NCBI RefSeq assembly: GCF_024228315.1
Contig: NZ_CP100454.1
Location: forward strand, 1,984,001-2,048,000
Source: Halomarina pelagica
GTDB taxonomy: Archaea > Halobacteriota > Halobacteria > Halobacteriales > Haloarculaceae
Direction of reading: 5' to 3'
DNA length: 64,000 nucleotides
Shown here one piece after another: positions 34,708-43,451 of this stretch (positions within the stretch are counted from its first letter, which is position 1; each line of letters begins with the position of its first letter). The notes beneath the pieces were generated by a model. The model ran no database searches and had not been told where the DNA came from. It saw nothing but the letters and a program-made list of their open reading frames with translations. Position numbers and translations under genes: made by a program.

Positions 34708-35595
34708 ATGACCGGCGACACGCGCCCGAACGGGGATCGGGGCGCGGATTCGAGCGACGAGCGAGCCGAGGACCGGGAGCCACCGGTAGCGCCGACGCCG
34801 GACGGTGGCGAGACGGTCCCGGAGTCGACGCCTCCGACGCCCGAGCCGGATCCGTTCCTCGACGGGCCGGAGAGCGACCAGGAGATGCCGCTGGCCGACC
34901 ACATCGAGGAGATGATCAACCGCCTCGGCGTGGTCGTCATCGCGATGACGGTCGTGGCGGCCGTCGCGCTGCCGTTCTCCGACCAGCTCATCAACGCCAT
35001 CTGGTACGGCATCCTGGGCGACATCGCGAGCGACGTGGAGGGGATCCGCCCGCACGTCTACCAGCCGCTCGCCCTGGTGCTCGCCCGCCTCAAGGTGGCC
35101 ACGCTCGCCGGGTTCGTCGTCGCGCTGCCCGTGTTCGTCTACGAGACCTACCTGTTCATGCGCCCCGGACTCTACCGGCACGAGCGGCGGTACTACCTCG
35201 CGGCGGTGCCGACGAGCCTCGTGCTCGCGTTCGTCGGCGTCGCCTTCGCGTTCTTCCTCGTCCTGCCCGCCCTGTTCATCTACTTCGTCAGCTACTCGCA
35301 GGGGGCCGCCACGATCGCGTTCGGGCTGACCGAGACGTTCAACCTCATGCTCATGATGATGGGCTTCTTCGCCGCCGTCTTCCAGATACCCCTGCTGATC
35401 TTGCTGGCCGTGATGATGGGGCTCACCAGCCGCCGGTGGCTGGTCCGGCGGCGGCTCTACTTCTGGGGCGGCTTCGTCGGCGTCGCGCTGCTGTTCAGCC
35501 CCGACCCGACCGGGATGGCCCCCATCATCGTCGCCCTCACGATGGTCGTCCTGTTCGAGGGGACGCTGTTCCTCCTGCGCTGGGTGGATCGATAG
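34708..35595 (+). CDS. tatCo: Twin-arginine translocase TatC, single-length form (TatCo)
   Basis: A 295-residue TatC with a disordered acidic N-terminus (about 1-55), then the family signature MPLADHIEEMINRLGVVVIA and six TM segments. Characteristic stretches are RPGLYRHERRYY and a Pro-containing loop near FQIPLLILLAVMMG. It forms the signal-peptide receptor together with TatA. It is encoded divergently from the double-length tatCt, with 210 bp between the start codons. Confidence 0.93.
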   Translation: MTGDTRPNGDRGADSSDERAEDREPPVAPTPDGGETVPESTPPTPEPDPFLDGPESDQEMPLADHIEEMINRLGVVVIAMTVVAAVALPFSDQLINAIWYGILGDIASDVEGIRPHVYQPLALVLARLKVATLAGFVVALPVFVYETYLFMRPGLYRHERRYYLAAVPTSLVLAFVGVAFAFFLVLPALFIYFVSYSQGAATIAFGLTETFNLMLMMMGFFAAVFQIPLLILLAVMMGLTSRRWLVRRRLYFWGGFVGVALLFSPDPTGMAPIIVALTMVVLFEGTLFLLRWVDR

Positions 35596-35702
35596 CGCCT
35601 CACCTCGCTCACCTCCCTCACCTCTCGTCCACCACCTCTCCGCTCTGCCCGCCGCCTCGCCGACCCCACAGCACATATCCCCCGCCGTCGAATCGCGGAG
35701 CG

Positions 35703-36317
35703 ATGGCGACGGTCATCCTCATGCGACACGGGGAGACGACGTGGAACCGCGACCGACGGATGCAGGGCTGGGCACCGGTTCCGCTCACCGAGCGGGGCGT
35801 CGAGCAGGCGCGGGCGGCCGGACGGTACCTCGGGGAGCGGTACTCGATCGACCGCGTCGTCTCCTCGGACCTCCTGCGCACGCGTCAGACGACGGCGCGC
35901 GTCCGGGAGGCGCTCGGGGACGTGCCCGTCACGTTCGCCCGGGAGTGGCGCGAGCGCAGCGTGGGCGTCTACCAGGGCCTCTCGTACGACGACATGCGCG
36001 AGCGGTTCCCCGAGTTCGGCCTGGGCGAGGAGGCGGCCCACGCCGCGGACCGAACGCCCGACGGCGGCGAGAGCCTGGAGACGGTCCGCGAGCGCGTCCT
36101 CGAGGGGTGGCGCGCGGTGCTCGAGCACGACGGGACGACGCTCGTCGTCACCCACGGCGGCCCCATCCGACTCGCCCTCGGGCACCTGAAGGGTCACACC
36201 ATCCCGGACGCCCTGCTGAGTCATCGAGTCGACAACTGCTGTCTGAACGAGTTCGTCGTGGCCAGCGACCCGGAGATCCGAGTCGAGAACGGGACGCCGT
36301 GGCGGGACTCCGCCTGA
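35703..36317 (+). CDS. Histidine phosphatase family protein (phosphoglycerate mutase-like)
   Basis: A 204-residue protein of the RHG phosphatase superfamily. The catalytic motif is LMRHGETTWNRDRRMQGW with the phospho-accepting His at residue 9. The second arginine is in SSDLLRTRQT, the Glu is in EWRERSVGVYQG and the late His is in VVTHGGPIR. Members include cofactor-dependent phosphoglycerate mutase, alpha-ribazole phosphatase and broad phosphatases; the sequence does not decide among them. It converges with larE with no gap between stops. Confidence 0.9.
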   Translation: MATVILMRHGETTWNRDRRMQGWAPVPLTERGVEQARAAGRYLGERYSIDRVVSSDLLRTRQTTARVREALGDVPVTFAREWRERSVGVYQGLSYDDMRERFPEFGLGEEAAHAADRTPDGGESLETVRERVLEGWRAVLEHDGTTLVVTHGGPIRLALGHLKGHTIPDALLSHRVDNCCLNEFVVASDPEIRVENGTPWRDSA

Positions 36318-37166
36318 TCAGTCCGAGGTGGGGTACTCGGCGTCGAAGATCGAGACCGCGTCGTTCGCGGGGCTGACGCTCCCGGTCTCGTAGCCGTCGA
36401 GGTCGAGGGTGACGTGGTCGAACCCCGCTTCGCGCAGGTGTGCGCGCGCGGCGCGGACGAAGTCGGCGTCGAGGGCCTTCTCCAGTTCGTCCCGGCCCAC
36501 CTCGATGCGCGCGAGGCCGTCGTGGTCGCGCACGCGGAACTGTCGGAAGCCCCACGCCCGCAGGAGGCGCTCGCCGCGCTCGACCCGGGAGAGGCGTTCC
36601 TCGGTCACCTCGACGCCCGTGGGGATGCGCGAGGAGAGGCAGGCCATCGAGGGCTTGTCCGCGACCGAGAGGCCGTACCGCTCTGCGATCTCCCGGACTT
36701 CGGACTTTTCGACGTCGTGGGCGAGCAGCGGCGAGAACACCTCCAGTTCCTCGACGGCGCGCAGGCCGGGGCGGTGGCCCTCGCCGGGGTCGCTGGCGTT
36801 CGTCCCGTCGCAGACCGTCCCGATGCCGAGTTCCCGCGCCCGGTCGAACATCTCCCCGAGGCGCATCGTCCGGCAGTGATAGCAGCGCTCGCCGTCGTTC
36901 GCGACGAAGTCGGGGTTGTCCAGTTCGGAGAACTCCACCACCTCGTGTCGGATACCGATCTCCGCCGCGACCCGGCGGGCCTCGTCCAGTTCCTCGGCCG
37001 GCAGGGTCTCGCTCTTCGCCGTGCAGGCGACCGCCCGATCCCCCAGGGCGTCGTGTGCGATGGCGGCGACGACGCTCGAATCGACGCCGCCCGAGAAGGC
37101 GACGAGCGCGCCGTCGCGCTCGGCGAGCGCGTCGCGCGCGGCGGCCAGTTTGTCCGCTACGTCCAT
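36318..37166 (-). CDS. larE: ATP-dependent sacrificial sulfur transferase LarE
   Basis: A 282-residue PP-loop enzyme that adenylates a carboxylated, modified nicotinic acid and inserts sulfur during synthesis of the nickel-pincer cofactor. The PP-loop is FSGGVDSSV near residues 20-28. The conserved Cys in KPSMACLSSR is the position from which LarE sulfur is drawn, and an additional CYHCR pair lies near 90-94. No larA, larB or larC is next to it. LarE homologues outside lactate racemisation are common, so the final cofactor user is unknown. Confidence 0.9.
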   Translation of the reverse strand: MDVADKLAAARDALAERDGALVAFSGGVDSSVVAAIAHDALGDRAVACTAKSETLPAEELDEARRVAAEIGIRHEVVEFSELDNPDFVANDGERCYHCRTMRLGEMFDRARELGIGTVCDGTNASDPGEGHRPGLRAVEELEVFSPLLAHDVEKSEVREIAERYGLSVADKPSMACLSSRIPTGVEVTEERLSRVERGERLLRAWGFRQFRVRDHDGLARIEVGRDELEKALDADFVRAARAHLREAGFDHVTLDLDGYETGSVSPANDAVSIFDAEYPTSD

Positions 37167-37350
37167 GGGCGGCGTTCGGCGGGGGGAGAGAAAAGCCCAC
37201 TGTGTGCGGGGCGCTCGCGGTCGGACGGCGGTCGAACGGCGATCCGACCGCCGGAACCCCCGCAAATCGAATCGTCGGGGGCCGAGCGCGAGCCGCGCTC
37301 CCGGTGTCGGGAGCGTTGCAGTTTTGCCGCGTCACCGCAACGACCCCGGT

Positions 37351-39324
37351 ATGGACCTGGAGGCCATCCCGGGCGTCGGCGCGAAGACGGCCGAGCGACT
37401 GGCCCACCTCGACGACGCCGAGCGGGCGCTCCGCGAGGGCGACGTGGCGGCGCTCGCCCGCGCGCCGGGCGTCACCGAGGGGCAGGCCGCGCGCATCGCC
37501 CGGGGAGCGATCCGGGAGCGCCACGGCGACGCGAGCCGGTTCCTCCGGACCGACCGGGCGCGCGAACTCTACGACGACGCGCTCTCCCTCCTCCGGGAGC
37601 GGGCCGTCACCGACTACGCGAAGCGCCGCCTGGAGACGTTCTACCCGAGCGCGTCGCGCTCGCGGATCGAGGAGGTGCGGTCGTTCGTCGCCGAGGCGAC
37701 GGAGCGCGCCCCCGACCCGGCCGTGCTCGACGTGCTCGCGGGCGTCTCGCCGCTGACGGACCCCGCCGGTCTTCGGGTGCGCGAGCGCTGTCTCGCGACC
37801 GGCGACGCCGAGGCGTACGCCCGCGCCGAGCGCGAGTTCCCCGAGCTGAGCGTCGAACTCGTCGAGGACGCGGCCGACCTCGCGGAACTCGCCCGCGGCT
37901 ACTCGACGGTGATCGCGCTCGACGAGGGGTTCGCGGGGCTCGACCTCCCCGGCGACGTGCGCGTGCTCCCGGACGCCGAAGACCGGATCGAGGAGGTGCT
38001 CCCCGAGCGCCTGCTCGCGTTCTTCGCGGAGAACCGAGAGCGCCTGCTCGCCGCCGCAGACGTGCACGAGGCGGCGGGCCTCGACCCGCCGTGCGACCTC
38101 GACGCCCTCCGGGACGGCCTCTCGCGCATCGAGGCCGACGGAACGGTGAGGGGCGACGAGGAACTCGGCCGCCTGCAGGACGCCGTCTCGGACGTCGACG
38201 CCGCCGTTTCAACCGGCGAGAGCGTCGCCAACGACCGCCTGCGCGAGGCCATCCAGACGCGCGACGTGACCATCGAGGGCGCGGACCTCCTCTCGCTCGT
38301 CGAGCAGGGCGCGCGCGTCGACGCCCTGCTCGACCGCGAACTCGCCGACGAGTTCGACGAGGCGGTCGCGGCGGCCCGCGAGCACGTCGTCGACGCCCTC
38401 CGACTGCGCGACCACGCGGACCTCGCCGAGCGGGCGTTCCCGGACGACCCGACGTTCCCCGTGAGCCACGACGAGGAGGCCGTCGCGCGCCTGCGGACGG
38501 AACTCGCCGCCGCGCGGGACCGCCGGGCGGCGGCGCTGAAGGCGGACCTCGCCGCCGACCTCGCCGCCCTCAGAGCGCCGGTCGAGGACCTCGTGCGGGA
38601 CGCCCTCGAACTCGACGTGGAACTCGCGGTGGCGCGGTTCGCCCGCGACTTCGACTGCGCGCTCCCGGCGTTCGGCGGACGGGGTTTCGAGATCGAGGGC
38701 GGGCGCTCGCCCCTGCTCGACGTGCCGTTCGAGGAGGTGGACCCCGTCGACTACGGGGTCGAGGGAGTGGCGCTCCTCTCGGGGGTGAACAGCGGCGGGA
38801 AGACCTCCACCATCGACCTCGTGGGCCTCACGGTCGTGCTGGCGCAGATGGGGCTGCCCGTGCCCGCGGAACGCGTCCGCCTGGAGCGGTTCGACGCGTT
38901 GCACTACCAGGCCAAGAGCCAGGGGACGCTCGACGCGGGCGCGTTCGAGTCCACCCTCCGGGAGTTCGGCGGCCTCGTCACCGACGAGGGGAACCGCCTG
39001 GTGCTGGTGGACGAACTGGAGAGCATCACCGAACCCGGCGCGAGCGCGAAGATCATCGCCGGCATCCTCGAATCGCTCGACGAGCAGGGCGCGACCGCCG
39101 TCTTCGTCTCGCACCTCGCCGGCGAGATCCGCGAGGCGACGGGCTTCGACGTGCAGGTGGACGGCATCGAGGCCGCGGGGCTGGTGAACGGCGAACTGGA
39201 GGTGAACCGCTCGCCCGTGAAGGGGCGGCTCGCGCGCTCGACGCCGGAACTCATCGTCGAGAAGCTGGCGACCGCAGAGGAGGACGCGTTCTACGACCGG
39301 CTGCTCGGGAAGTTCGCGGAGTGA
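37351..39324 (+). CDS. MutS-family ATPase with N-terminal helix-hairpin-helix (archaeal MutS5-type)
   Basis: A 657-residue protein. Residues 1-55 are HhH-like (IPGVGAKTAERLAHL, APGVTEGQAARIARG). A helical core covers about 60-430. The MutS ATPase domain has Walker A GVNSGGKTST near 478-487, Walker B LVLVDELE near 549-556, and a signature stretch TEPGASAKI. It lacks the N-terminal mismatch-recognition domain of MutS1, so it is closer to MutS2/MutS5-like proteins that act on branched DNA. The ATG at 37351 is 26 nt after a GTTTTGCC element. Exact substrate unknown. Confidence 0.85.
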   Translation: MDLEAIPGVGAKTAERLAHLDDAERALREGDVAALARAPGVTEGQAARIARGAIRERHGDASRFLRTDRARELYDDALSLLRERAVTDYAKRRLETFYPSASRSRIEEVRSFVAEATERAPDPAVLDVLAGVSPLTDPAGLRVRERCLATGDAEAYARAEREFPELSVELVEDAADLAELARGYSTVIALDEGFAGLDLPGDVRVLPDAEDRIEEVLPERLLAFFAENRERLLAAADVHEAAGLDPPCDLDALRDGLSRIEADGTVRGDEELGRLQDAVSDVDAAVSTGESVANDRLREAIQTRDVTIEGADLLSLVEQGARVDALLDRELADEFDEAVAAAREHVVDALRLRDHADLAERAFPDDPTFPVSHDEEAVARLRTELAAARDRRAAALKADLAADLAALRAPVEDLVRDALELDVELAVARFARDFDCALPAFGGRGFEIEGGRSPLLDVPFEEVDPVDYGVEGVALLSGVNSGGKTSTIDLVGLTVVLAQMGLPVPAERVRLERFDALHYQAKSQGTLDAGAFESTLREFGGLVTDEGNRLVLVDELESITEPGASAKIIAGILESLDEQGATAVFVSHLAGEIREATGFDVQVDGIEAAGLVNGELEVNRSPVKGRLARSTPELIVEKLATAEEDAFYDRLLGKFAE

Positions 39325-39424
39325 GAATCGGGATCCCGATTACGGTAGAGCGCGGGATGGTCGTCAGCCACGGGCCCGACACCGGACGAAGGATTAAGTA
39401 GTCCGGGGAGTCTGGTGAAAGTGA

Positions 39425-40546
39425 ATGGCGGACGATGAGATGCTCTCGTGGGACGAGTCGGTCTTCCGCGACGAGCACGTCTTCGAGATCGACTTCCTCC
39501 CCGAGACGTTCCGCCACCGCGAGGAGCAGATGCAGAGCCTGAAGTACGCGCTCAGGCCGGCGGTGCGCGGCTCGCGCCCGCTGAACGTGATGGCGCGCGG
39601 GCCGCCCGGGACGGGGAAGACGACGGCGGTCCAGAAGCTCTTCGGCGAACTCGCGGCCGTCTCGGACGTGAACGTCGCGCGCGTGAACTGCCAGGTGGAC
39701 TCGACGCGATACGCGGTGTTCTCGCGGCTGTTCGAGGAGATGTTCGACTACGAACCGCCGACGAGCGGCATCTCCTTCAAGAAGCTCTTCGGGCAGATCA
39801 CCGACCGCCTCGTCGAGGAGGACGAGGTGCTGGTGGTGGCGCTCGACGACGTGAACTACCTGTTCTACGAGGGTGAGGCGAGCGACACGCTCTACTCGCT
39901 GCTCAGGGCGCACGAGGCCCACACCGGCGCGAAGATCGGCGTCATCATCGTCTCCTCGGACCTCGACCTCGACATCATCGAGGAACTGGACGAGCGCGTC
40001 CAGAGCGTCTTCCGCCCCGAGGAGGTGTTCTTCCCGCGGTACGACGAGCGCGAGATCGCGGACATCCTGGAGGAGCGCGTGAAGCGGGGGTTCCGCGAGG
40101 GCGTCGCCGGGCTGGACGTGCTCGACCGCGTCGCGGAACTCACGGCGACGACCGGCGGGGACCTCCGGGTCGGGATCGACCTCCTGCGCCGGGCCGGCCT
40201 GAACGCCGAGATGCGCGCGAGCCGCACCGTCGAGGTGGAAGACGTGGAGGAGGCGTACAACAAGTCGAAGTACGTCCACCTCTCGCGGCACCTCCAGGGG
40301 CTCTCGGACTCCGAGGTCGCGCTGGTGCGCGTCGTCGCCGAGCACGAGGGCGAGCGCGCCGGAGACGTCTACGAGGCGTTCTCCCAGGAGACGGACCTCG
40401 GCTACACGCGGTACTCCGAGCTCATCAACAAGCTCGATCAGCTCGGGATCATCGAGGCGGAGTACACGAGCGTCGACGGCCGCGGGCGCTCCCGACAGCT
40501 GTCGCTGGCCTACGACGCCGACGCCGTCCTCGAACGCCTCGACTGA
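39425..40546 (+). CDS. Orc1/Cdc6 family replication initiator-like protein
   Basis: A 373-residue AAA+ protein. Walker A is GPPGTGKTTAV near residues 58-68 and Walker B VVALDDVNYL near 139-148. A sensor region and a C-terminal winged helix (about 290-373) are present. Haloarchaea encode many Orc1/Cdc6 paralogues and only some sit at active origins. No origin recognition box repeats or A+T-rich unwinding element were found beside this gene, so it may not define an origin. The ATG lies about 30 nt downstream of a GATTAAGTAG element. Confidence 0.92.
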   Translation: MADDEMLSWDESVFRDEHVFEIDFLPETFRHREEQMQSLKYALRPAVRGSRPLNVMARGPPGTGKTTAVQKLFGELAAVSDVNVARVNCQVDSTRYAVFSRLFEEMFDYEPPTSGISFKKLFGQITDRLVEEDEVLVVALDDVNYLFYEGEASDTLYSLLRAHEAHTGAKIGVIIVSSDLDLDIIEELDERVQSVFRPEEVFFPRYDEREIADILEERVKRGFREGVAGLDVLDRVAELTATTGGDLRVGIDLLRRAGLNAEMRASRTVEVEDVEEAYNKSKYVHLSRHLQGLSDSEVALVRVVAEHEGERAGDVYEAFSQETDLGYTRYSELINKLDQLGIIEAEYTSVDGRGRSRQLSLAYDADAVLERLD

Positions 40547-41227
40547 GGGGGCGGCGTTTCGACTGGAGAGTACGGAACGCGACGACGGTTCCCGCGCACC
40601 CGAACGCGAGAGCGCAGGGGAAACCGACCGCGGGAACCCTCCGGCGAGCGACCGAGACGAGGGGAGCCGAACGAGGAGCGGTCGGTTCCGCGTCCGCAAC
40701 CGCGAGCGAGGCCGACGGCCGAGCGAGCGGACGTGCCGAACCTCCCGAGTGAAGCGAGGGGGTGAGGCTCGGTCTTAGTCGAGGTTTTGCCGGCGATCGA
40801 GCGCGAGCGAAGCGAGCGCAGTAAACGGTGGGCGTGCAGGCGACGCCGCGGCACTGCTCGCGGGGCGTGGCGTCGCACAACCGCGAGCGCCCCGCGACGG
40901 ACGTTACGTCACGAGGGGCTCTGGTCCCGCTCTCCGTTATAAAAGTACGGACGGGGACGACTGGCCCGGTCCACCACCGCCGACGCCAGCGCGGCACCCG
41001 CGAGCGAGTGTAGCGAGCGAGCGGACGCGCCGAACCCCCGAGCGAAGCGAGGGGATGAGGCGCGGTCTTAGTCGAGGTTTTACACACGATTGTGCGCATC
41101 GCGTACGTATCTCTGACCCTCCTCGGAGAGGTCTTCGCGCAGGAGGACACGGTGTTTCTCGTCGGGGAGGCGGGGTCGCGCTCGGGCGTTTGCAAAGTTT
41201 AACCGTGCGCCCCACAAACGGGGGGAC
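40547..41227. other. Gene-free region carrying inverted mosaic repeats and the aIF1A promoter
   Basis: Between the Orc1/Cdc6 gene and aIF1A there is no credible gene. About 390 bp of it is an inverted copy of the 10.2-11.0 kb mosaic repeat, described separately. The last 130 bp contains the CAAAGTTTAACC promoter-like element upstream of aIF1A. Confidence 0.75.
40680..41090 (-). repeat. Mosaic repeat, inverted copies 4 and 5
   Basis: Read on the minus strand from 41090 down, the order is TAAAACCTCGACTAAGACC, GGCGCGTCCGCTCGCTCG, GCGCTGGCGTCGGCGGTGG, the TTTTATAACGGAGAGCGGGA block (about 40925-40945), GTGCGACGCCACGCCCCGCG, GTTTACTGCGCTCGC and a second AAAACCTCGACTAAGACC block. Order and sequence closely follow 10,623-10,978 on the plus strand, giving an inverted repeat pair of over 300 bp, 30 kb apart. 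The central hairpin is degenerate, as in copy 3. Confidence 0.78.
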
Positions 41228-41515
41228 ATGAGCGACAGCGGTAGCAGGAAGAACCTGCGAATGCCCGACGAGGGCGAGGTGTTCGCCGTCGTCACGAACA
41301 TGCTCGGGGCGAACCGCGTGAAGGTTCGCTGCATGGACGGCAAGGAACGCACCGCTCGCATCCCCGGTCGGATGCAGAAGCGCATCTGGATCCGCGAGGA
41401 CGACGTGGTCCTCGTCGAGCCGTGGGACTGGCAGGACGAGAAGGCGGACGTCGTCTGGCGCTACGACAAGCAGGACGCCGACCAGCTCCGTCGGGAGGGG
41501 CACATCCAGGCGTGA
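41228..41515 (+). CDS. eif1A: Translation initiation factor aIF-1A
   Basis: A 95-residue OB-fold factor that binds the 30S A site and helps position initiator tRNA. It shows the family pattern [40 protein letters not shown] and the ending [19 protein letters not shown] promoter element lies about 30 nt upstream. It is followed by rio1 on the same strand (72-bp gap), a pairing found in many haloarchaea from memory. Confidence 0.96.
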   Translation: MSDSGSRKNLRMPDEGEVFAVVTNMLGANRVKVRCMDGKERTARIPGRMQKRIWIREDDVVLVEPWDWQDEKADVVWRYDKQDADQLRREGHIQA

Positions 41516-41587
41516 GCACATGACGCCCCACCCGCGGAGCGGCGAGGGCGGCGATCGAACCCCCTTCTGTGACCGCGAGGCCGGCCG

Positions 41588-42445
41588 ATGACCGACGAGT
41601 ACGGCCTGCTCGACACCGAGGTCGTCGACGCGCCCGGCGACGAGTGGGAGGAACTCGACGTCTCGGACACCGAAGCCGATCGCATCGCGCGCAAGCGCGA
41701 CCGCGAGTTCCTCGAGTTCAGAAAGCGCCTGAAGGACGCAGATCAGTTCAAGGTGGAGGAGTCGGTGTTCGACGACGCCACCTTCGCCGCCATCTACAAG
41801 CTCGTCCAGGACGGCCACATCGACGCCTTCGGCGGCCCCATCTCGACGGGCAAGGAGGCCTCGGTCTACACCGCGCTCGGGCCGGACGGCACCGTCGCGG
41901 TCAAGGTGTACCGCATCAGCGCGAGCGACTTCCGCCAGATGCGCGACTACCTCGACGGCGATCCGCGCTTCTCCGGCATCGGCAGCGACAAGTCGAAGGT
42001 CGTCCTCGCGTGGGTCCGCAAGGAGTTCGCCAACCTCCAGCGCGCCCGCGAGGCGGGCGTCCGCGTCCCGGTGCCGATCGCCGTGGAGCGCAACGTCCTC
42101 GTGATGGAGTACGTCGGCGACGACGGCGGTCAGCGCGGCCGCCGTCTCGCCGAGGTGCGTGTCGAGAACCCGCAGACCGCCTACGAGGTGGTCCGCGAGT
42201 ACGCCCGACGGCTCTACGGCGCGGGGCTGGTCCACGGCGACCTGAGCGAGTACAACCTCGTCGTCCACGACGGGGAACTCTACGTCATCGACCTCGGGCA
42301 GGCGGTGACCGTCCACCACCCCAACAGCCGCGAGTTCCTCGAGCGCGACTGCCGGAACGTGGCGAACTTCTTCGCCCGACAGGGCCTCGACGTGACGACC
42401 GAGGACGTGCTCGACTACGTCACCGAGGCCGACCCGGAGCCGTAA
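41588..42445 (+). CDS. rio1: Serine protein kinase RIO1
   Basis: A 285-residue atypical kinase involved in late small-subunit ribosome maturation. The nucleotide loop is in ISTGKEASVYTALG, the catalytic Lys is in VAVKVYR, the catalytic Asp is in LVHGDLSEYNLVVH and the metal-binding Asp is in YVIDLGQAV. An N-terminal helix (FLEFRKRLKDADQFKVEE) is the RIO1-specific winged-helix part. Its place after aIF1A fits a ribosome-assembly role. Confidence 0.95.
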   Translation: MTDEYGLLDTEVVDAPGDEWEELDVSDTEADRIARKRDREFLEFRKRLKDADQFKVEESVFDDATFAAIYKLVQDGHIDAFGGPISTGKEASVYTALGPDGTVAVKVYRISASDFRQMRDYLDGDPRFSGIGSDKSKVVLAWVRKEFANLQRAREAGVRVPVPIAVERNVLVMEYVGDDGGQRGRRLAEVRVENPQTAYEVVREYARRLYGAGLVHGDLSEYNLVVHDGELYVIDLGQAVTVHHPNSREFLERDCRNVANFFARQGLDVTTEDVLDYVTEADPEP

Positions 42446-42489
42446 CCGTAGACGACACAGCCATGCCCGCCCGCTCGCAAGTGGGAGTG

Positions 42490-43368
42490 ATGAGCGAGAC
42501 GAGCGACGGACCCGGCGTCAGCGTCGACCGCCTCCCGCCGGAGCGGGCGTTCGCGCTCCTCGGCGACGAGACGCGGGTGCGCATCCTCCGCGCCCTGAGC
42601 GAGACGCCGACGGAGCCGACCAGCTTCTCCGCGCTCCGCGAGCGGGTCGGCGCGCCCGACTCCGGTCGGTTCAACTACCACCTCTCGAAACTGGTCGGCC
42701 ACTTCGTCCGTCGGAGCGACGAGGGATACGAGCTGACGCTCGCGGGAATGCAGGTCGTCGGCGCGCTCCTCGCGGGCACCTACACGGCCGAGGCGACGAC
42801 CTCGCCGATCGACGTGGACGACCCGTGTCCGGAGTGCGACGAGCGCCCACTGGTCGCCGAGTACGAGGACGAACACGTCCGTATCGGCTGTCCCGCCTGC
42901 GAGGAGTGGTACAACCGGTTCTCGTTTCCCCCGGGGGCCGTCGACCAGTACGACCGCGAGGAACTCCCCGTGACGTTCGACCGGTGGATGCGGACGGTCT
43001 TCGCCCGGATCGTCGCCGGGTTCTGTCACACCTGCGCCGGTCGGCTCTCCGGTCGTCTCCTGCTGGAGGACGGCGAGTCGCCCCGCGTCGAGTATCGGTG
43101 CGACCGCTGCGGCGACGTCGCCACGGGGTTCGCCGCGCTCCCGGTGTACTACCACGCCGCGGCGCTCGGATTCTACGCCGACCACGGGATCGACGCGATG
43201 ACGACCCCATCATGGCGGGTCACGGCCCGCCACGAGGCGTTCGAGATCACCACCGTCTCCGAGGACCCACCGGCGGTGCGCGTCGAGATCACCGTCGATG
43301 GCGAGACGCTCGTCGCGCACGTCGACGCGACGGCGACCGTGACCGCCGTCGAGCGAACCGCCGGCTGA
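42490..43368 (+). CDS. ArsR-like winged-helix regulator with zinc-binding C-terminal domain
   Basis: A 292-residue protein. The N-terminal wHTH (about 10-95) begins PPERAFALLGDETRVRILRA and has RVGAPDSGRFNYHLSKLVGH as the recognition region. The rest has several Cys pairs (CPECDERP, CPACEEW, CHTCAGR, CDRCGDV), a likely structural or sensory zinc domain, and a C-terminal beta part. This is a common haloarchaeal regulator layout. ATG 42490 is preferred because GGGAG precedes it; ATG 42463 is an in-frame alternative. It may control the MFS gene downstream (83-bp gap). Confidence 0.87.
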   Translation: MSETSDGPGVSVDRLPPERAFALLGDETRVRILRALSETPTEPTSFSALRERVGAPDSGRFNYHLSKLVGHFVRRSDEGYELTLAGMQVVGALLAGTYTAEATTSPIDVDDPCPECDERPLVAEYEDEHVRIGCPACEEWYNRFSFPPGAVDQYDREELPVTFDRWMRTVFARIVAGFCHTCAGRLSGRLLLEDGESPRVEYRCDRCGDVATGFAALPVYYHAAALGFYADHGIDAMTTPSWRVTARHEAFEITTVSEDPPAVRVEITVDGETLVAHVDATATVTAVERTAG

Positions 43369-43451
43369 CCGACCGAACCGAACTTCTGTCCTCCGACAGA
43401 CAGAAATTACGTTCTGGATACACTTATTCCGGATCGGTGGGCAGCGGAGGT

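Noticed and set aside
36414-39401. Very long plus-strand open frame of 995 codons
   Set aside because: It runs antisense to larE and in another frame of the MutS-like gene. Its protein is Arg/Pro-rich and shows no domain.
39325-39424. Replication origin beside the Orc1/Cdc6 gene
   Set aside because: No inverted or repeated origin-recognition boxes and no A+T-rich unwinding region were found on either side of the gene.
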